This document shows, in pieces, positions 23,001 through 35,431 of a stretch of DNA of 64,000 nt. A program made the translations under genes and the position numbers. The notes beneath the pieces were generated by a model. The model did not search any database. It was not told the DNA's origin and saw only the letters and a list, made by a program, of their open reading frames with translations. The stretch's first letter is position 1, and each line of letters opens with the position of its first letter. The DNA is from Erodium maritimum (Eukaryota; Streptophyta; Magnoliopsida; Geraniales; Geraniaceae), in the NCBI GenBank assembly GCA_963921825.1, contig OY997594.1, forward strand, positions 37,628,557 to 37,692,556. The letters are read 5' to 3'.

Positions 23001-24943
23001 TATGGCTCCAGGCAGTTGAAGACGCACGAGCGCAACTATCCTACCCACGAGTTGGAGCTAGCAGCAGTCGTGTTTACGCTAAAGAGCTGGAGATATTATC
23101 TGTATGGCGAGGGGTTTCAGGTGTTCTCGGATCACAAGAGCCTCAAGTACATATTTTCCCAGCGAGACCTGAACATGCTTCAGCGACGGTAGATGGAGCT
23201 ACTCGAGGAGTACAACTTCGAGCTACACTACCATCCGGGCAAGGCGAACGTGGTCGCCGACGCTTTGAGTAGGAAGTCGGCTCCGAGCCTCGCCAACACA
23301 TCAGTCCGAGAGTGGGACATGATGGGGGAGCTGAGCACGTTCAGGCTTGAGCTGGAGGATATTACTGGCGGCGTGACCATGTGCTCATTGGTGGCCCAGC
23401 CCTCACTGCTTGCCCAAGTGTTGGAGGCGCAGACGGAGGACGTCGAGGCGTCAGAGATCCGCGAGAGAGTCGTCAGGGGTGACGAGGTGGTAGGCTGGGA
23501 GAATAGCACCGATTGGGGGTTACGGTACCGCGGGGGCTGTTCGTGCCGGTTAACTGTAGAGACGACGTGTTGCGAGAGGCACATCATTCGCGTCTTACAG
23601 TGCACCCGGGGGGCACCAAGATGTACCGTGACCTCAGACGGCAATTCTGGTGGCGCGGGATGCGGAGAGCTGTAGCAGAGTTTCTATCGAGATGTCTCGT
23701 CTGTCAGCAAGTGAAAGCCGAGTATCAGTGTCCCGCAGGATTGTTGCAGCCACTACCGATTGCTTAGTGGAAGTGGGAGCACATTACGATGGAATTCGTG
23801 TGTGGACTACCGAGATCGCCGAAGGGTAACGACGCCGTGTGGGTGGTGGTCGACCGGTTGACCAAGTCGGCCCATTTCCTGGCTATGAGGATGACTGACT
23901 CGGTCGACAAGTTGAGCGGGTTGTATATTCAGGAGGTAGTGCGGCTCCATGGGGTCTCGGTGTCGATAGTGTCTGACAGGGATCCCCGCTTCACGTCCAG
24001 GTTTTGGTCGAGTCTGCAGAAAGCATTGGGGACCGAAGTTCTACTCAGTACCGCACATCATCCCCAGACAGACGGTCAGTCCGAGCACACTATTCAGATC
24101 TTGGAGGACATGCTGCAAGCATGTGTGCTGGATTTCAGGGGATCATGGGAGAACAACCTTTCGTTGGTCAAGTTCGCCTACAACAACAACTTCCAGGCCA
24201 GTATCGGGATGACACCGTTCGAAGCGTTGTATGGGAGGCCGTGTCGATCGCCAGTGTGTTGGGCAGAGGTGGGGGACAAGACTCTGTTGGGGCCAGATCT
24301 TGTCAGAGAGACGATAGAGAAGGTCGCGCTGATACGCGATAGGTTGAGGACCGCGCAGAGTCGACAGAAGAGCTATGCCGACAGGCGAAGTCGACCTCTG
24401 GAGTTTGCAGTCGGGGATCACGTGTTCCTAAAGGTGAGCCCTAGGAAGGGGCTGGTACGGTTCAAACGCAGCGGAGGCAAGTTGGCTCCGCGGTACATTG
24501 GCCCGTTCGAGATCTTGGGCAGAGTGGGAGCAGTGGCCTATCGTCTGGCGTTGCCACCGCGACTTGGGAGAGTCCATAACGTCTTCCACGTGTCCCAGTT
24601 GCGGCAGTACAACGCAGACCCCTCCCACGTCATTGAGTGGACAGATATTGAGGTGGCTGATGATGTCTCCTATGAGGAGCAGCCGGTTCGGATCATGGAC
24701 ACACGGGAGAAGATTCTACGGGGAGGCAAGATTATCCGCCTGGTGCGAGTGCAGTGGAAGAATCATGGGGCTAAGTCGACGTGGGAACGCGAGGACGAGG
24801 TTCGCGCGAAGTATCCCTGCCTGTTCGACTCCCGAGGTACGTCTGTTTTAAATTTCGCGGACGAAATTCCTTTAAGGGGGGTAGATTGTAAGAACCACTC
24901 CCGGTCAACGACAATCAAACCTGCGAAAAACAGGAAAACTTAA
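20070..24943 (+). pseudogene. Gypsy-1 gag-pol polyprotein, disrupted
   Basis: The start ATG (20070) and N-terminus MARGRRGRAAG match Gypsy-2. Gag (20400-20830) is followed by a TGA at 20832-20834. The zinc-knuckle region (about 21050-21480) is shifted out of frame. Protease is at 21547 onward (DTRASHSF, a Gly-to-Arg change). RT is intact with FVDDILIYS near 22498-22524, and RNase H near 22930-23180. A TAG at 23190-23192 replaces a Trp codon, a one-base loss near 23535 shifts the frame, and a TAG at 23765-23767 replaces a Gln codon. Integrase and chromodomain (23768-24943) are otherwise readable. The end of the frame crosses the polypurine tract into the 3' LTR. Confidence 0.93.
24874..24885 (+). 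promoter_or_regulatory. Polypurine tract of Gypsy-1
   Basis: aaggggggtaga directly before the 3' LTR start at 24887, the same as in Gypsy-2. Confidence 0.9.
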
Positions 24944-26689
24944 AAAATTTAAGACAGACACTTAATTTAACCAAAATTGACACCGAGGGTCATACCGGAC
25001 TTAATTTGACCCCGTTATCGACCAAAATGAGTTCCAGGGGACTCAGGGCAACTTTCTGATCAATTTGGGAAATGTTGACTTTTCGTTGGAAAAGTCAACC
25101 GAGCGACGTTTTGGTCCATTCGAGGACCGTTTCGGATCCAAAAATCTTAGCCGTCGTCGCAACGGTCTTAGTTGAGCCGTTTCCTTGTAGCCCGCCAAGT
25201 TTCGTAATTTCTTGGGAAAAGTGCCCGTTCGGGGCCCGAAACGTCCGATTTTCGCGAATCTGATTGGAAAATATCTTCTAGATATTGTTCCAAAAAGGTG
25301 TGGGACCCACCTTTCCACTTGTCAACCAAGTGGTGGTATTAGGTTTTGGGGGGAAAATGAGAGGTGAGGGTACATGGGGGGGTTCGGCCAACACTAACCA
25401 AAAAGAAAAAAAAAGAGAAAAAGAAATAGAAAAGGGAAGAGAGAGTTCGAGAGAGAAGGAGAAGAAGGAAGAGAGAAGCTAGGGCTTGGTTGCCACTATT
25501 CACGTCATCCCACCTTTGGATCGTCTCAAGGCAAGGAGCAATCTCGTTCCCCTCGTTCTCCTCTTGGGTAAGCACCGAACCGATCGTCGATTTGATAGTT
25601 TTCAAATGTTAGGGTTTGGTTATAATTGATGAGTTAGGGTTGTAGTGAGGTTGGGGGAAGTGTTGGAGACGTTTTAGAGGTGTTTGGAGGTATGATTAAA
25701 CGTTTTCCGGCGACCGGGAGCTCGGGAGGAGCTCCGGCCACCATAGGGGGTGGCCGGCCACCATAGGCGGTAGCCGGCCACCATAGGAGGTGGCTGGCCG
25801 GAGCTAGGGCCGGCCACCACCATGGTGTCCGAGCCTCATTGGAACCCTAGGGCCCACGGCCAAGTGGGCCGGGTGGGGCTCGGGTGATCAGGTTTAGTGT
25901 TCGGGAGGTTTAAAACGCTCCCCGGACCAATTATCCTTAACCGAATCGAAATTTGGAATTAAATTGGAGAAGTTGTAATTAACGGGTTTGAGAAACTTTA
26001 AACGTAAATTAATTGACTCGGGAGTCGGAATTCGATTCCGTCAAGTGCTTTGGGTTCATTGAACTATTTCTAAGACCGTAGAAACGAAAACGGGGGCTTC
26101 TGGAGCCCCAGAAGGCCATTTACAAAACCCGGGCAGATTCGCCATGTCGGGCGAATCGGGCTTTTACGGGTCCTTTATCGACAATGTCGAGCAATTGGGA
26201 AGTTTGGGAGTGATCGACATTGTCGGGGTTACGTTTGGGCGTTAAGTTTATTAAATTTCGGTTTATTCCTACTAGTTTAAAGGTGCTTTGAAATTTGTGT
26301 TCTTTTAGATCGTACCGCGGACCGAGGCAAGGGAAAGTTGGGTGAGTGACTGAGGTCACACCGGAGCTCGTTGGTTGGTTTTTGGAGGACTTACTCGAGG
26401 TAGGGAAAAGTAGCCAGATCTCGGCCCTGACTAGGGAAAGTTACCTTTAGTATTGCATGTGACACCGGGGTGTCGTGGGTTATTTAGGTTATCGAATATT
26501 AGAAAGGCATGATACGGGGTTGTAGCAATTATTGGGAAAGCATGTGACACTTAGTAGTGTCGTAGGAGCAGAGAACTTAGCGATATTAGAATTACTGGAG
26601 GCATATGACTATGCCCGGAGGTTGTTTGTGAAACTAGTGATCTTAGGACTGTTGGAGGCATTGATTATGCCGGAGGTTGTTGTTTATTA

Positions 26690-27250
26690 TTATTTTTGAG
26701 TTTTGGGTGGCCTTGAGAGCCCGTGTTATTATTATAGAGTTTTGGGTGGCCTTGAGATCCCGTGTTAGTATTGTTGAGTCTTGGGTGGCCATGAGAGCCC
26801 GTGTTGTTATTTTGGTGTTTTGGGTGGCCGTGAGTGCCCGTGGGGTTGTGAACCCGTACTTTACCGTTGGTGTCTTGGGTGGCCATGAGGGCCCGTAGGG
26901 TTGTTGAAACCGTGTTTGGTGGTTGGTGTCTTGGTGCCTTGAGTGCCTGTGGAGTTTGGGACTGGTGTCGTTACTTTCTGTTGAACTTTGTTTGTGATTG
27001 TGTTTGGTTACTTGATGCTGGTGGAGGTTGTGTGGTGTAGCTAGCCTCCCGACTAGGATCAGGAGAAGCAGGGAGGTTGTGGGCTAGCTCCCCGATTGGG
27101 ATCGGGGGAAGGACGCGCGGGTGTGGCTAACCACCTGACTGGGACCGGGTGAAGCGGAGAGGTTGTGGGTTAGCCTCCCGACTGGGATCGAGAGAAGTTG
27201 CGCGACAGGTCGACCGCCTGACCTGACTGGGATCGGTAAAGGGTGGAGAC
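26690..27250 (+). repeat. Degenerate tandem repeats in the Gypsy-1 3' LTR
   Basis: Two blocks. 26690-26960 repeats ttgggtggcc.tgagagcccgtg with spacers of 15-25 bp, about seven times. 27040-27250 repeats a unit of about 60 bp containing ctgggatcgggagaag. They occupy the place where Gypsy-2 LTRs carry the 48-bp array. Confidence 0.75.
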
Positions 27251-27512
27251 AGAGATTGGGTTACTGAGCAGCTGGTTTGCGATCCTTTGTGATCTTGTTT
27301 GGTGTGCGATCCTTTGTGATCTTGGTATGGCGTGGTTGTCAGTCGTGTCTTTGGAGGAGGTCGTCAATCGTTGTGTGGGGTCTACATTACGAGTTTGAGG
27401 TTGAGTCGGTTGAGGAAAGTATTGGTCGTGTGTGTGTGTGTCCTTTGAGTCGTCGTTGGTGTCACCGACTTTGTCTAGATAAGTATGCCGTTGTCAGTCT
27501 GTTATCTGTGGT

Positions 27513-27530
27513 GGTGAGCGAACGCTCACC
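27513..27530. repeat. LTR palindrome ggtgagcg-aa-cgctcacc
   Basis: Perfect 8-bp arms with a two-base centre, repeated at 50654-50671 and 59248-59265 in Gypsy-2. It is followed in all copies by a pyrimidine tract ending ttttcctacag|gt, like a splice acceptor. Confidence 0.85.
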
Positions 27531-27800
27531 CCTAGCTGCTTTTCCTACAGGTACCGTTCGCAGTCTGGACCAGGTGAGCTTCTGAAGCTTGAAGACCTTG
27601 AAGCGGGTTTCTGGGTGTTTTTGAGTCTAGTGACGTGTAGCACGTTTTTGTCCAATTGTTGGGACTTATTTTGAGATGTAAACATTATTTTGTTGAACTA
27701 AACTGGCTTTTAAAGTGATTTAATGAAAACAGGTTTCAAGTATTGTATCTTTTTAAATGTTCGCGTCCCGAGTTCGGTTCGCTGAAATTGGGGCGTGACA

Positions 27801-27805
27801 CTACC
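27801..27805. repeat. Target-site duplication CTACC, right copy of Gypsy-1
   Basis: Partner of CTATC at 16990-16994, one mismatch. Confidence 0.8.
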
Positions 27806-30430
27806 CATCTTCTGATTGAAAACTGTAGCATTTCGAATAACCCAAATGGACCACAAAGCTACATAACCAACCCGTACCCAGCCAGACCACCACTGCTTCG
27901 TACCTAACCCCTTCCTCCAAAGCAAAACAGCACCTAAACTTCTCGGCATAGGACCACACACCTTCCACCACACAAACACCTTACTCCAAATCTCCTAAGA
28001 AAATAAACAATGCAACAAAATATGATCTACAGACTAAAAAAATAGCATGCAAACTGGGCACAACATATTATTAAAAGATATCTGCAAACCTCTACTCTCT
28101 AGGAAATCCTTAGTAGGGAGGGCATTGCGAGCTGCCAGCCACACAAACACACTGAATTTCGGTGGAATGTGCTTCACCCACAGAACCGACGCCCACTCAA
28201 CAGATAAATCACCCTCTACAGGGCCTGATAAACAACGATACACAGAAGAGACAGAGAAGCCTTTAGCATGCTTTTCCCAAATGAGACAGTCCTCCCTATC
28301 CGGCCTCAACACCACCCCATCCAACAGGCCCATCAAAACCAAGGCTTCCTCTTCTTCCGAAGACTCAAGGTCTCGCAGGAAACCCACTCTCCATACTCCC
28401 GAAGTTCAAAAAAACTGAGCCTTCTCATACTTTGCTACAACCAACGAATAAAGATTAGGGAAGCAAAAATGTAAGGAAGAGGATCCTACCCACACGTCGT
28501 CCCAAAAAGAAATCCGATCACCCCTTCCCAGTCTCCAATGCACACCCTGATTCCCTAAAAGCACCTCAAAACTGGGGTCAGATGCTAAGGAAATGATATG
28601 TCCGGACAAAAAGGAGGAACCCGGCTTATCAACCTTGAGCAAATCCCATTCAGAGCAGTCCCAACCAAAAAGAGCACAAATGACCTTCTTCCAAAGGGAG
28701 TCAGTCTCACAAGCAAACCTCCACCACCACTTAGCCAATAAACTGGCGTTCATAGCCCCCAGTCTCCTAATACCAAGGCCACCTTCCTCTTTGGGTTTGC
28801 ACACCGTGCTCCAACGAACCTTGCAGAACATCTTCCCCGTGTAAGGATTGGTCCACATAAACCTTCTCTGCCATGCTTCTAAAACAGCAATAACCTTTTT
28901 CGGGGCTTTCAAAAGCGACATAAAAAAGAGGGGAAGAGCCGAGAGGGTCGACTTTACCAAAACAATGTGTCCCGCCATGTTGAGATTCTTGAGTTTCCAC
29001 AAACCAAGGGCCTTCTTAAACTTTTCCACCACCGGATCCCAAGCAGAACCTCTCCTCGGGTTAACACCCAACCAAAAACCCAAGTACTTCATCGGCAAAG
29101 ACCCAACCTGACATCCCAAAATACGGGCCAACATCTCCTCAGAACAAGCACCCTCATTCAAGACCACAACAGTCGACTTTGAAAAATTTATTTTCAAGCC
29201 CGACCCTTTCTGAAAATTCACCAACAAATCTTTGATGAACTGCAGACCGCCCACATCACCTTTGAGGAACAAAAGGGTGTCATCCGCAAATTTCAGGTGA
29301 GAGACCACCAACCCGGCCGAACCTACCCGCACTCCCTGAAAAGCACCCGTGCTCAACCCTTTCTCCAACAACTGATGCAACCCCTCTGTTGCTATTAAAA
29401 ACAGGAACAGGGACATAGGAGACCCTTGTCAGATGCCATTGTGAATCTGAAAATCATCACTCGGTGACCCATTAATCAACACCGACAAGGAAGCTTTGAA
29501 ACAACCCTGCATCCAAGACCTCCAACGCCAGCCAAACCCCATCTCCATTAGAACCTTATCAATAAACCCCCAATGGACTTTATCGTAGGCTTTTTCAAAA
29601 TCCAGTTTCAACAAGACCACCTCCTCTTTAGTCTATTTCATCTCCTTAATCAGCTCAGAAGCTATCAAAACTCCATCAACCAATTGCCTCCCTGCCACAA
29701 ACCCGCTCTTTGTATCACTAATCAGCCCCGGGAGCACTCTCTTAAGCCGGTTTGCAAGAACCTTTGCCAAAATCTTATAAGGGCCAGAAATCAAGATAAT
29801 GGGTCGAAAATCATCAAACCCGTCAACTACATTAGACTTAGGGATTAAAGTCAAAAAAGACGAATTAATCCCCTTGTCCAACCTCCCTGAAACCTGAAAA
29901 GAGAGCAAAAAATTACAGACATCAACACCAACGAATTTCCAACACACCTGAAAAAACCTCAAAGAAAAGCCATCAGGTCCAGGAGCTTTCTCTCCCCCAC
30001 AATCCTTCACAGCCTAAAAGATCTCCTGCACATCAGACACGGACTCTAACCAATTGGCCTGAACCGCAGACAACTGTCGAAAAGGAAGTTCAGGTAGCTC
30101 AACACGCACATCCGGGTCCACTTCAAAACGTTTAGCAAAATTTTCAGCCGCTGCCCTCTTAACTGACACAGGAGTATCAAGGGTAACTTTCCCCACACGG
30201 ATGCTGGTGATCCGATACGAATTGCCCGATAGTTAGCAATCCGATGAAAAAAGCGGGAACACCGATCACCTCCTCTAAACCTCCAGAATCTAGCCTTTTG
30301 ACTCAGAATCTTGGCCAACCACCGAGTCTTTTGAATTAAAAGAGCTCGACACCGAGCTCTACATTCACGTTCCGACCCAACCAGATCCCTGTCCTCCAAA
30401 ATAGCATCCCAACTCTCCAAATTTTCGTAA
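27806..30430 (-). pseudogene. LINE-1 ORF2: reverse transcriptase and zf-RVT region
   Basis: Read right to left it starts before the RT (FRGGDRCSRFFHRIANY). RT boxes follow: EKAPGPDGFSLRFFQ, LIPKSN, FRPI, LDFEKAYDKVHW, the FADDTLLF catalytic box (about 29270-29295) and KYLGFWLG. The C-terminal zf-RVT region follows (PPKFSVFVWLAARNALPTKD, LCPVC). It copies its own RNA at a nicked target. Stops at about 30013, 29634, 29428 (TGA where an Arg codon is expected) and 28405, plus a frameshift near 30215, make it inactive. The endonuclease domain is absent. Confidence 0.9.
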
Positions 30431-31005
30431 AACATATATAAAATTATAATAAAATTTTTCTCTTAAAACTTATTTAAATTTAGAATAGGGTAATATGAGT
30501 CAAAAAAAGATTATCAACATCAAAACAACGATGTGATGGATATATGATTAGTTTATTTGAGTATTATTTGTTATGAATATCACCATAACTCGGTTGAAAA
30601 TCAAATATGAGATCAATAGATGAATGATAATATATATATAATCGTATACATCGAGATTTTTCATTATTATATTGACAATAAAAGTGTTTTACAGTATTTT
30701 AAATATAAAATATTGACACCGCGTATTGAAATAAGTAGTCATTTATTGTTTCTTTATATAATATTGTTATTTAAATATTTTGACGTTATTTATAGTTATA
30801 AAAAAATGGCCCCCCACCACCACTAAAAAAACTGGATCCGCCTCTGCTCATATATGATATGCCCTCATTGTATATATCCTAAAAGACCTACTTTACTAAA
30901 ACTTGGTTTTTTTGTTGATGTATTTAAGAATGTTGAATTGTCACTTTTTTTTTCATTTTCATACTCCTACATTTCGAATAATATTACTCTTATTTACTTG
31001 TCAAA
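30431..31005. other. AT-rich DNA between the two LINEs; no gene seen
   Basis: Very AT-rich. The phrase ccccccaccaccactaaaaaaactggatccgcc near 30808-30840 looks like the end of a repeat family, but no termini can be fixed. Confidence 0.4.
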
Positions 31006-31020
31006 GAAAATGAACTACAT
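31006..31020. repeat. 15-bp target-site duplication of LINE-2, left copy
   Basis: gaaaatgaactacat is repeated exactly at 46151-46165, bounding the LINE. It lies directly before the poly-A (T-run) end. Confidence 0.95.
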
Positions 31021-31027
31021 TTTTTTT

Positions 31028-31959
31028 GATCGGCTATTTTATATTAATACCTAACCTTTGAGTCAAAGGAAAAGGCAAAGGGATGAAACCCTAAAGGCTT
31101 ACAAACAAAGGTGCTTCCTTTTGAAGACCTAGAGTACTTACTTGTGCCGCAAGCAATCGAAAACAGTTTGAAAATGCTACAACAAAACCTGGCTTGGGCG
31201 CCAAGGCAACAAAAAACTACCTACACAATATTGATTTTTACACCCAAGCCCCGTCAAAACACCTCTACCAATTAATTGCAGACTTCAATCATTAATCCAA
31301 AGTTGAACTTGAGTTGATCACCATTCTGCAGAAACATGTTGTTCCTCCTTCTGCATACACCAAACAACAAAATGCAACCAAGCCAAAAGATGTGCTGAAA
31401 CAAGGTAAAGCATCGAGCAACTGTCCAAGTGATTACTTCCAGTACAGCAGTATCAGCAGATTAAGTAAACCTTACAAGTTTGAGGACCCTCCTTAACAGG
31501 ACAAAAGGAACATGTGCTGTAAACAAAACAAAAAAACAAAACCCTCCACTCACTCACAAGCCCCCACTCAAAAAATAGAGGGTACCACAGATCTAAAACT
31601 ACCACACTCAGTAAGATAAGCCCCCCCAGAATATATGGTGCTCATCAAAATAAACCCAAGACCACCCAAAGCCATCCAAAAAACCCCAAAAGTAACTAGT
31701 AAGATAATAACAGACCAAGGCAATTAGGAGTTCAAGTATGACCTTGAAAAAGGCCTTGAAACCTCCCCCTTTTATAGCAAGAAGTTGGGGACTGAATCCA
31801 AGAGGTGAAAGGAAAAGAATCTCCCCCAGATTTAAATCTAGCCCACAGTAGCTGATATGTGTCACTTTGAATCAACTGAAAAATGTCTGAAGGTGAGAGA
31901 GTTTTGTTATTAAAGAGAATGTTATTAAAGAGAATGTCATTCCTACACAGCCAGATCCT
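31028..31959 (-). other. LINE-2 ORF2 tail and 3' UTR
   Basis: The reading frame beyond the stop at 31960 continues with further C-terminal sequence interrupted by stops, then non-coding 3' UTR to the poly-A. Confidence 0.7.
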
Positions 31960-34900
31960 CTAGATCACCACAAGTGCCACCATACACCAATGCTTCTTAG
32001 ACTTTGTTGGACCCAAATTTCCCCAAGAAATGATCCAATCTTTAATGTTTTCAGGGCTAGATGTGCTTATCCCCCACCAATCAAGGCATAGGCACCAAAT
32101 ATTCCAAGAGAAAAAGCAACCAAGTAGTAGATGATCAATTTCTTCAGGCTCTTCATTACAAAGAGGGCACCAAATATTTGAATTATATAACCCCCTGGCC
32201 AGAAGGAAACATTTTGTAGGGATAGCTTGCATACATACTAACCAGGCAAAACCAGAGATTTTAGGAGGTATTAAAGAAGTCCAGAGCAATGCAGGCCAAT
32301 CTAGTCTCTGACCACTGTTTGTATCAAGAGCTTTGTACATCTTCTTAACTGAGAACCCTTTATCATCAAATCTCCAAGAGACTTTATCTTCCCCATCAGA
32401 TAACAAAGGGAACACATTCAATAAATTGCTTAACAAGCTGAATTGGCCTTTTTCCCAACCCCTCAAATATCTTCTAAAGACCAAGATCCAATCCCCATCA
32501 ACCTTGAACTGAGAGATCAGAGAATTCTTTTGTGTGTTAAGAATATAAAGCCTCTGAAATTGTAGTTTCAGTGGAGATTTGTTGAGCCAATTATCTTCCC
32601 AGAAAATGACTGCATTACCAAATGCAACTTGCCATTGCAAACCTTCAGACCCAAAATTGTTAGCAAAGGTAGGGATGGATAAGAGGGATTCCATATGTGT
32701 CAAGAAACTCTGTCCATTATAAAGTGACATCTTGGAAAGGTCCCAAGCATTGCAATCCCACCCAAATTTAGCACAGATCAATTGTTTCCAAAGAGAGTCT
32801 TTCTCCACAGCAAACCTCCACCACCACTTGGCCAATAATGCTTTGTTCATCAAATGTAAATCTCTGATGCCTAAACCCCCAAATTTCTTAGGCCTACAAA
32901 CCAAGTCCCACCTGACCTTATGAAGTACTTTGCTGGAGATGCCCCATTCCACAAGAACTTTCTTTGCCATTTCTCCATCTCCTTGATGACCCCTTTTGGC
33001 GCTTTAAATAAAGACATATAATACAGAGGGAGGGGGGATAGAGATGACTTAATGAGTGTTAATCTGCCACCAAAGGATCTGTATTTCCCTTGCCAAAGGC
33101 CCAGCATCTTTTTAAACCTTTTTCAGAATAGGCTCACATGTCTTAAATCTCCTGAGATTGGCCCCCAATTGGAAACCACGGTAATCAAAAGGTAACTCCA
33201 TAGGTAGACACCCAAAAATGTCAGTGATCTCCCCAATATTGACAGAACAAGGGTTGAGAACCAAAACTTTTGATTTATGGAAATTTATTTTCAGTCCAGT
33301 TGCTTGTTGAAAGCACAGAAGAGTGTGTTTGAGATTTCTTGCTTCTTGAACCCCAGCCTCAATGAAAATGAGAGTGTCATCAGAAATTGGAGATGGGAGA
33401 TTGAGGGGCCCTCTCTATTACACTATACACCACTGAACATCCCACCATTTATGCTTATGGTCATAAGCTGCTGTAGGCATTCTCCCACCAGTGAAAAGAG
33501 AAAAGGAGACAATGAACACCCCTGCCTTAGGCCTCTCTGAAGTTTGAAATCTGGAGAAGGTGAGCCATTGATTAAAACAAATGCCCAAGCATTCAGGCAG
33601 GAAGTGATCCAAGTAATCCACTTGCCCCAAACCCCATGGTCTTAAGAATGTGTAGCAAAGCCTCCCAACGAATGTGATCATAGGCTTTTTCAAAATCAAC
33701 TTTGAGTATGATGACCTCTTTATTTGAGAGTTTGATGGAATGGATAATTTCAAAAGCTATAAGAACCCCATCCAATATTTGTCTGCCAGCAATAAAGCCT
33801 GACTAAACATCATGAACCAAGGAATTCATCACTGATTTGAGTCTAGTTGCAAGTAATTTGGACATAATCTTGTAGGGGCTGGTTATGAGGCTGATGGGTC
33901 TAAAATCATTGAATTCCAAGGGAGCTGCATTTTTAGGAATCAGTGTAATGAAGGAAGAGTTGTTTACTTTCCCCAGAGAACCTCCATAGAAGAAATGATT
34001 CAAGAGTGCCAAAATATCATCTCTGATAAATTCCCAAGTAGCTTGAAAAATTTTCACGGTGAACCCATCAGGGCCAGGAGCCTTCTCACCATTACAAGCA
34101 TGAATAGCCTTATATATCTCATCTTCAGTAAAATGTGCCTCAAGTTGAAGGGCTTGAGCATGAGAAGGGGTAAGAAAAGGTAGCCTAGAGAGATCAATGC
34201 ACAATTCAGTAGATAGTAGAAACCTCTTAGAGAAATGATCATGTGCAGCTAGCTTTATTTCTTGAGGGGAGGAAATTGAAACTCCCTCAACCCAAACCTC
34301 AGAGATTTTTTTCCTAGCATGGTTAAGATTGGCTATAAGATGGAAAAATTTGGTGCACCTGTCCCCTTCTCTTGTCCATTTCAACCTGGCCTTTTGGCAC
34401 CACAACTGAGCTTGCAACTTCATTTTTTGTATCAGTCTAGCTTGCAATAGAGCCCTCCAGGAAATCTCTGCATCAAAAAGATCCCTCCTCTCTAAGGTGT
34501 CATCAATAGCATGAATTTCCAGTTTAAGAGCTTCTATCTCAGAATCAAGTTTGCCAAATACCTTGACATTCCACTCCCTAAGAAAATTCTTCAGTGAATT
34601 GAGCTTGAACCACAATTTATATGAGGGATTACCAGAAGCCTGTAAAGAGTTCTAAAACTTTTGAGTATCTTTAAGGAAAGAGGGATGATATAGCCATGCA
34701 TTGATGAATTTGAATGGCCTGGGACCCCAATCAACCAAGGGGTTAGTGAGAGTAACAGGTCTGTGGTCAGAGAGACACCTCTTTAAACATGTTTGTGTCA
34801 AATTGGGGAAGTGATTCAGAATTTGAGGGGAGATTAAAAATCTGTCAATTCTAGAAGCAATGGATCCATGACCACACCAGATGTATTTGCCCCCACTCAA

Positions 34901-35431
34901 CTGAAGATCAATAACACTAAGATCATCAATAAAATCATTGAACCTATTGAGACTGCTCCTGGAATAATTAGGCCCAGACTTTTCAGTTGGCGCCAGAATT
35001 GCATTAAAATCACCTGCTAGAATAAGGTCTTCAAAGAATATAGGTAGTATGTCTGAGATCTCAACCCAAAGTGCTGCTCTCTCAGAAATATGACAAGGTG
35101 CATAAACATTAAACACAGATAGTTCCAAATCAGAGGGTAAGAATTTACCAGACCAATACACCACTCTTTCTGTGATGAGAGAATCCTGCAGTTCAAAGAT
35201 ATTCTTATTCCACAATGTGATGACTCCACCAGAATTCCCATCAGCAGGAGAGAAAAGAGCCTCCCAAGCAAGACTAAAACCACAACTTTGCAAGAAGTTA
35301 AAGGGGAGGATGTTCAAATTGGTCTCCTGCAATAAAACCATAGAGAAAGATTGTCTGGTACAAACATTTTTAAGGGCCCTTCTCTTTTGTCTAGAAGTGG
35401 CCCCTCTCATGTTCCATGAGAGAATCCTCAT
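31960..35431 (-). pseudogene. LINE-2 ORF2: endonuclease, reverse transcriptase, zf-RVT
   Basis: The ATG at 35431 overlaps the ORF1 stop as ATGA. An APE-type endonuclease occupies about residues 1-225, with SWNMRG, LLQETN, NVYAPC, AGDFNA, SRIDRFL and SDHRPV. The linker and RT then follow (REGDRCTKFFHLIA, EKAPGPDGF, FRPISLIT, KVDFEKAYDHIRW). A TAG at 34652-34654 replaces a Trp codon and a TAG at 33803-33805 a Gln codon. Frame is lost near 33620, and the catalytic FADD box reads ISDD (about 33375). The C-terminal zf-RVT part (31960-32970) is intact, with PPKISGFAWL and CPLCNEEPEEIDHLLL. This protein nicked DNA and primed reverse transcription. Confidence 0.92.

Larger units (their letters stand above)
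16995..27800 (+). mobile_element. Gypsy-1: Del/Tekay-like chromovirus, decayed
   Basis: Plus-strand Ty3/Gypsy element with LTRs 16995-18837 and 24887-27800, initiator-Met primer-binding site, polypurine tract and gag-pol in Gypsy order (Gag, protease, RT, RNase H, integrase, chromodomain). It is a diverged relative of Gypsy-2 at 47877-59540. Gag-pol holds at least three nonsense codons and several frameshifts, and the protease motif is changed from DTG to DTR, so it cannot move on its own. It sits inside LINE-1. Confidence 0.95.
24887..27800 (+). repeat. 3' LTR of Gypsy-1 (2,914 bp)
   Basis: Full-length LTR, starting tgtaagaaccactcccggtc and ending gggcgtgaca. It includes about 1.06 kb that the 5' LTR has lost and an extra copy of a 20-bp ggccggccaccatagg unit near 25760. 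Confidence 0.95.
16635..30430 (-). mobile_element. LINE-1: 5'-truncated plant L1-type LINE, split by Gypsy-1
   Basis: Minus-strand LINE whose 3' end is a short poly-A (T-run 16635-16642 on plus) preceded by a tail ending TTAGCCTATC. The 3' piece is 16635-16994 and the 5' piece 27801-30430; between them lies Gypsy-1. ORF2 runs from just before the RT domain to the C-terminus. ORF1 and the endonuclease are missing, the usual 5' truncation from incomplete reverse transcription. A convincing target duplication was not found. Confidence 0.85.

Noticed and set aside
16620-30460. Target duplication for LINE-1
   Set aside because: Sequences near the poly-A end and near 30430 share only short AT words.
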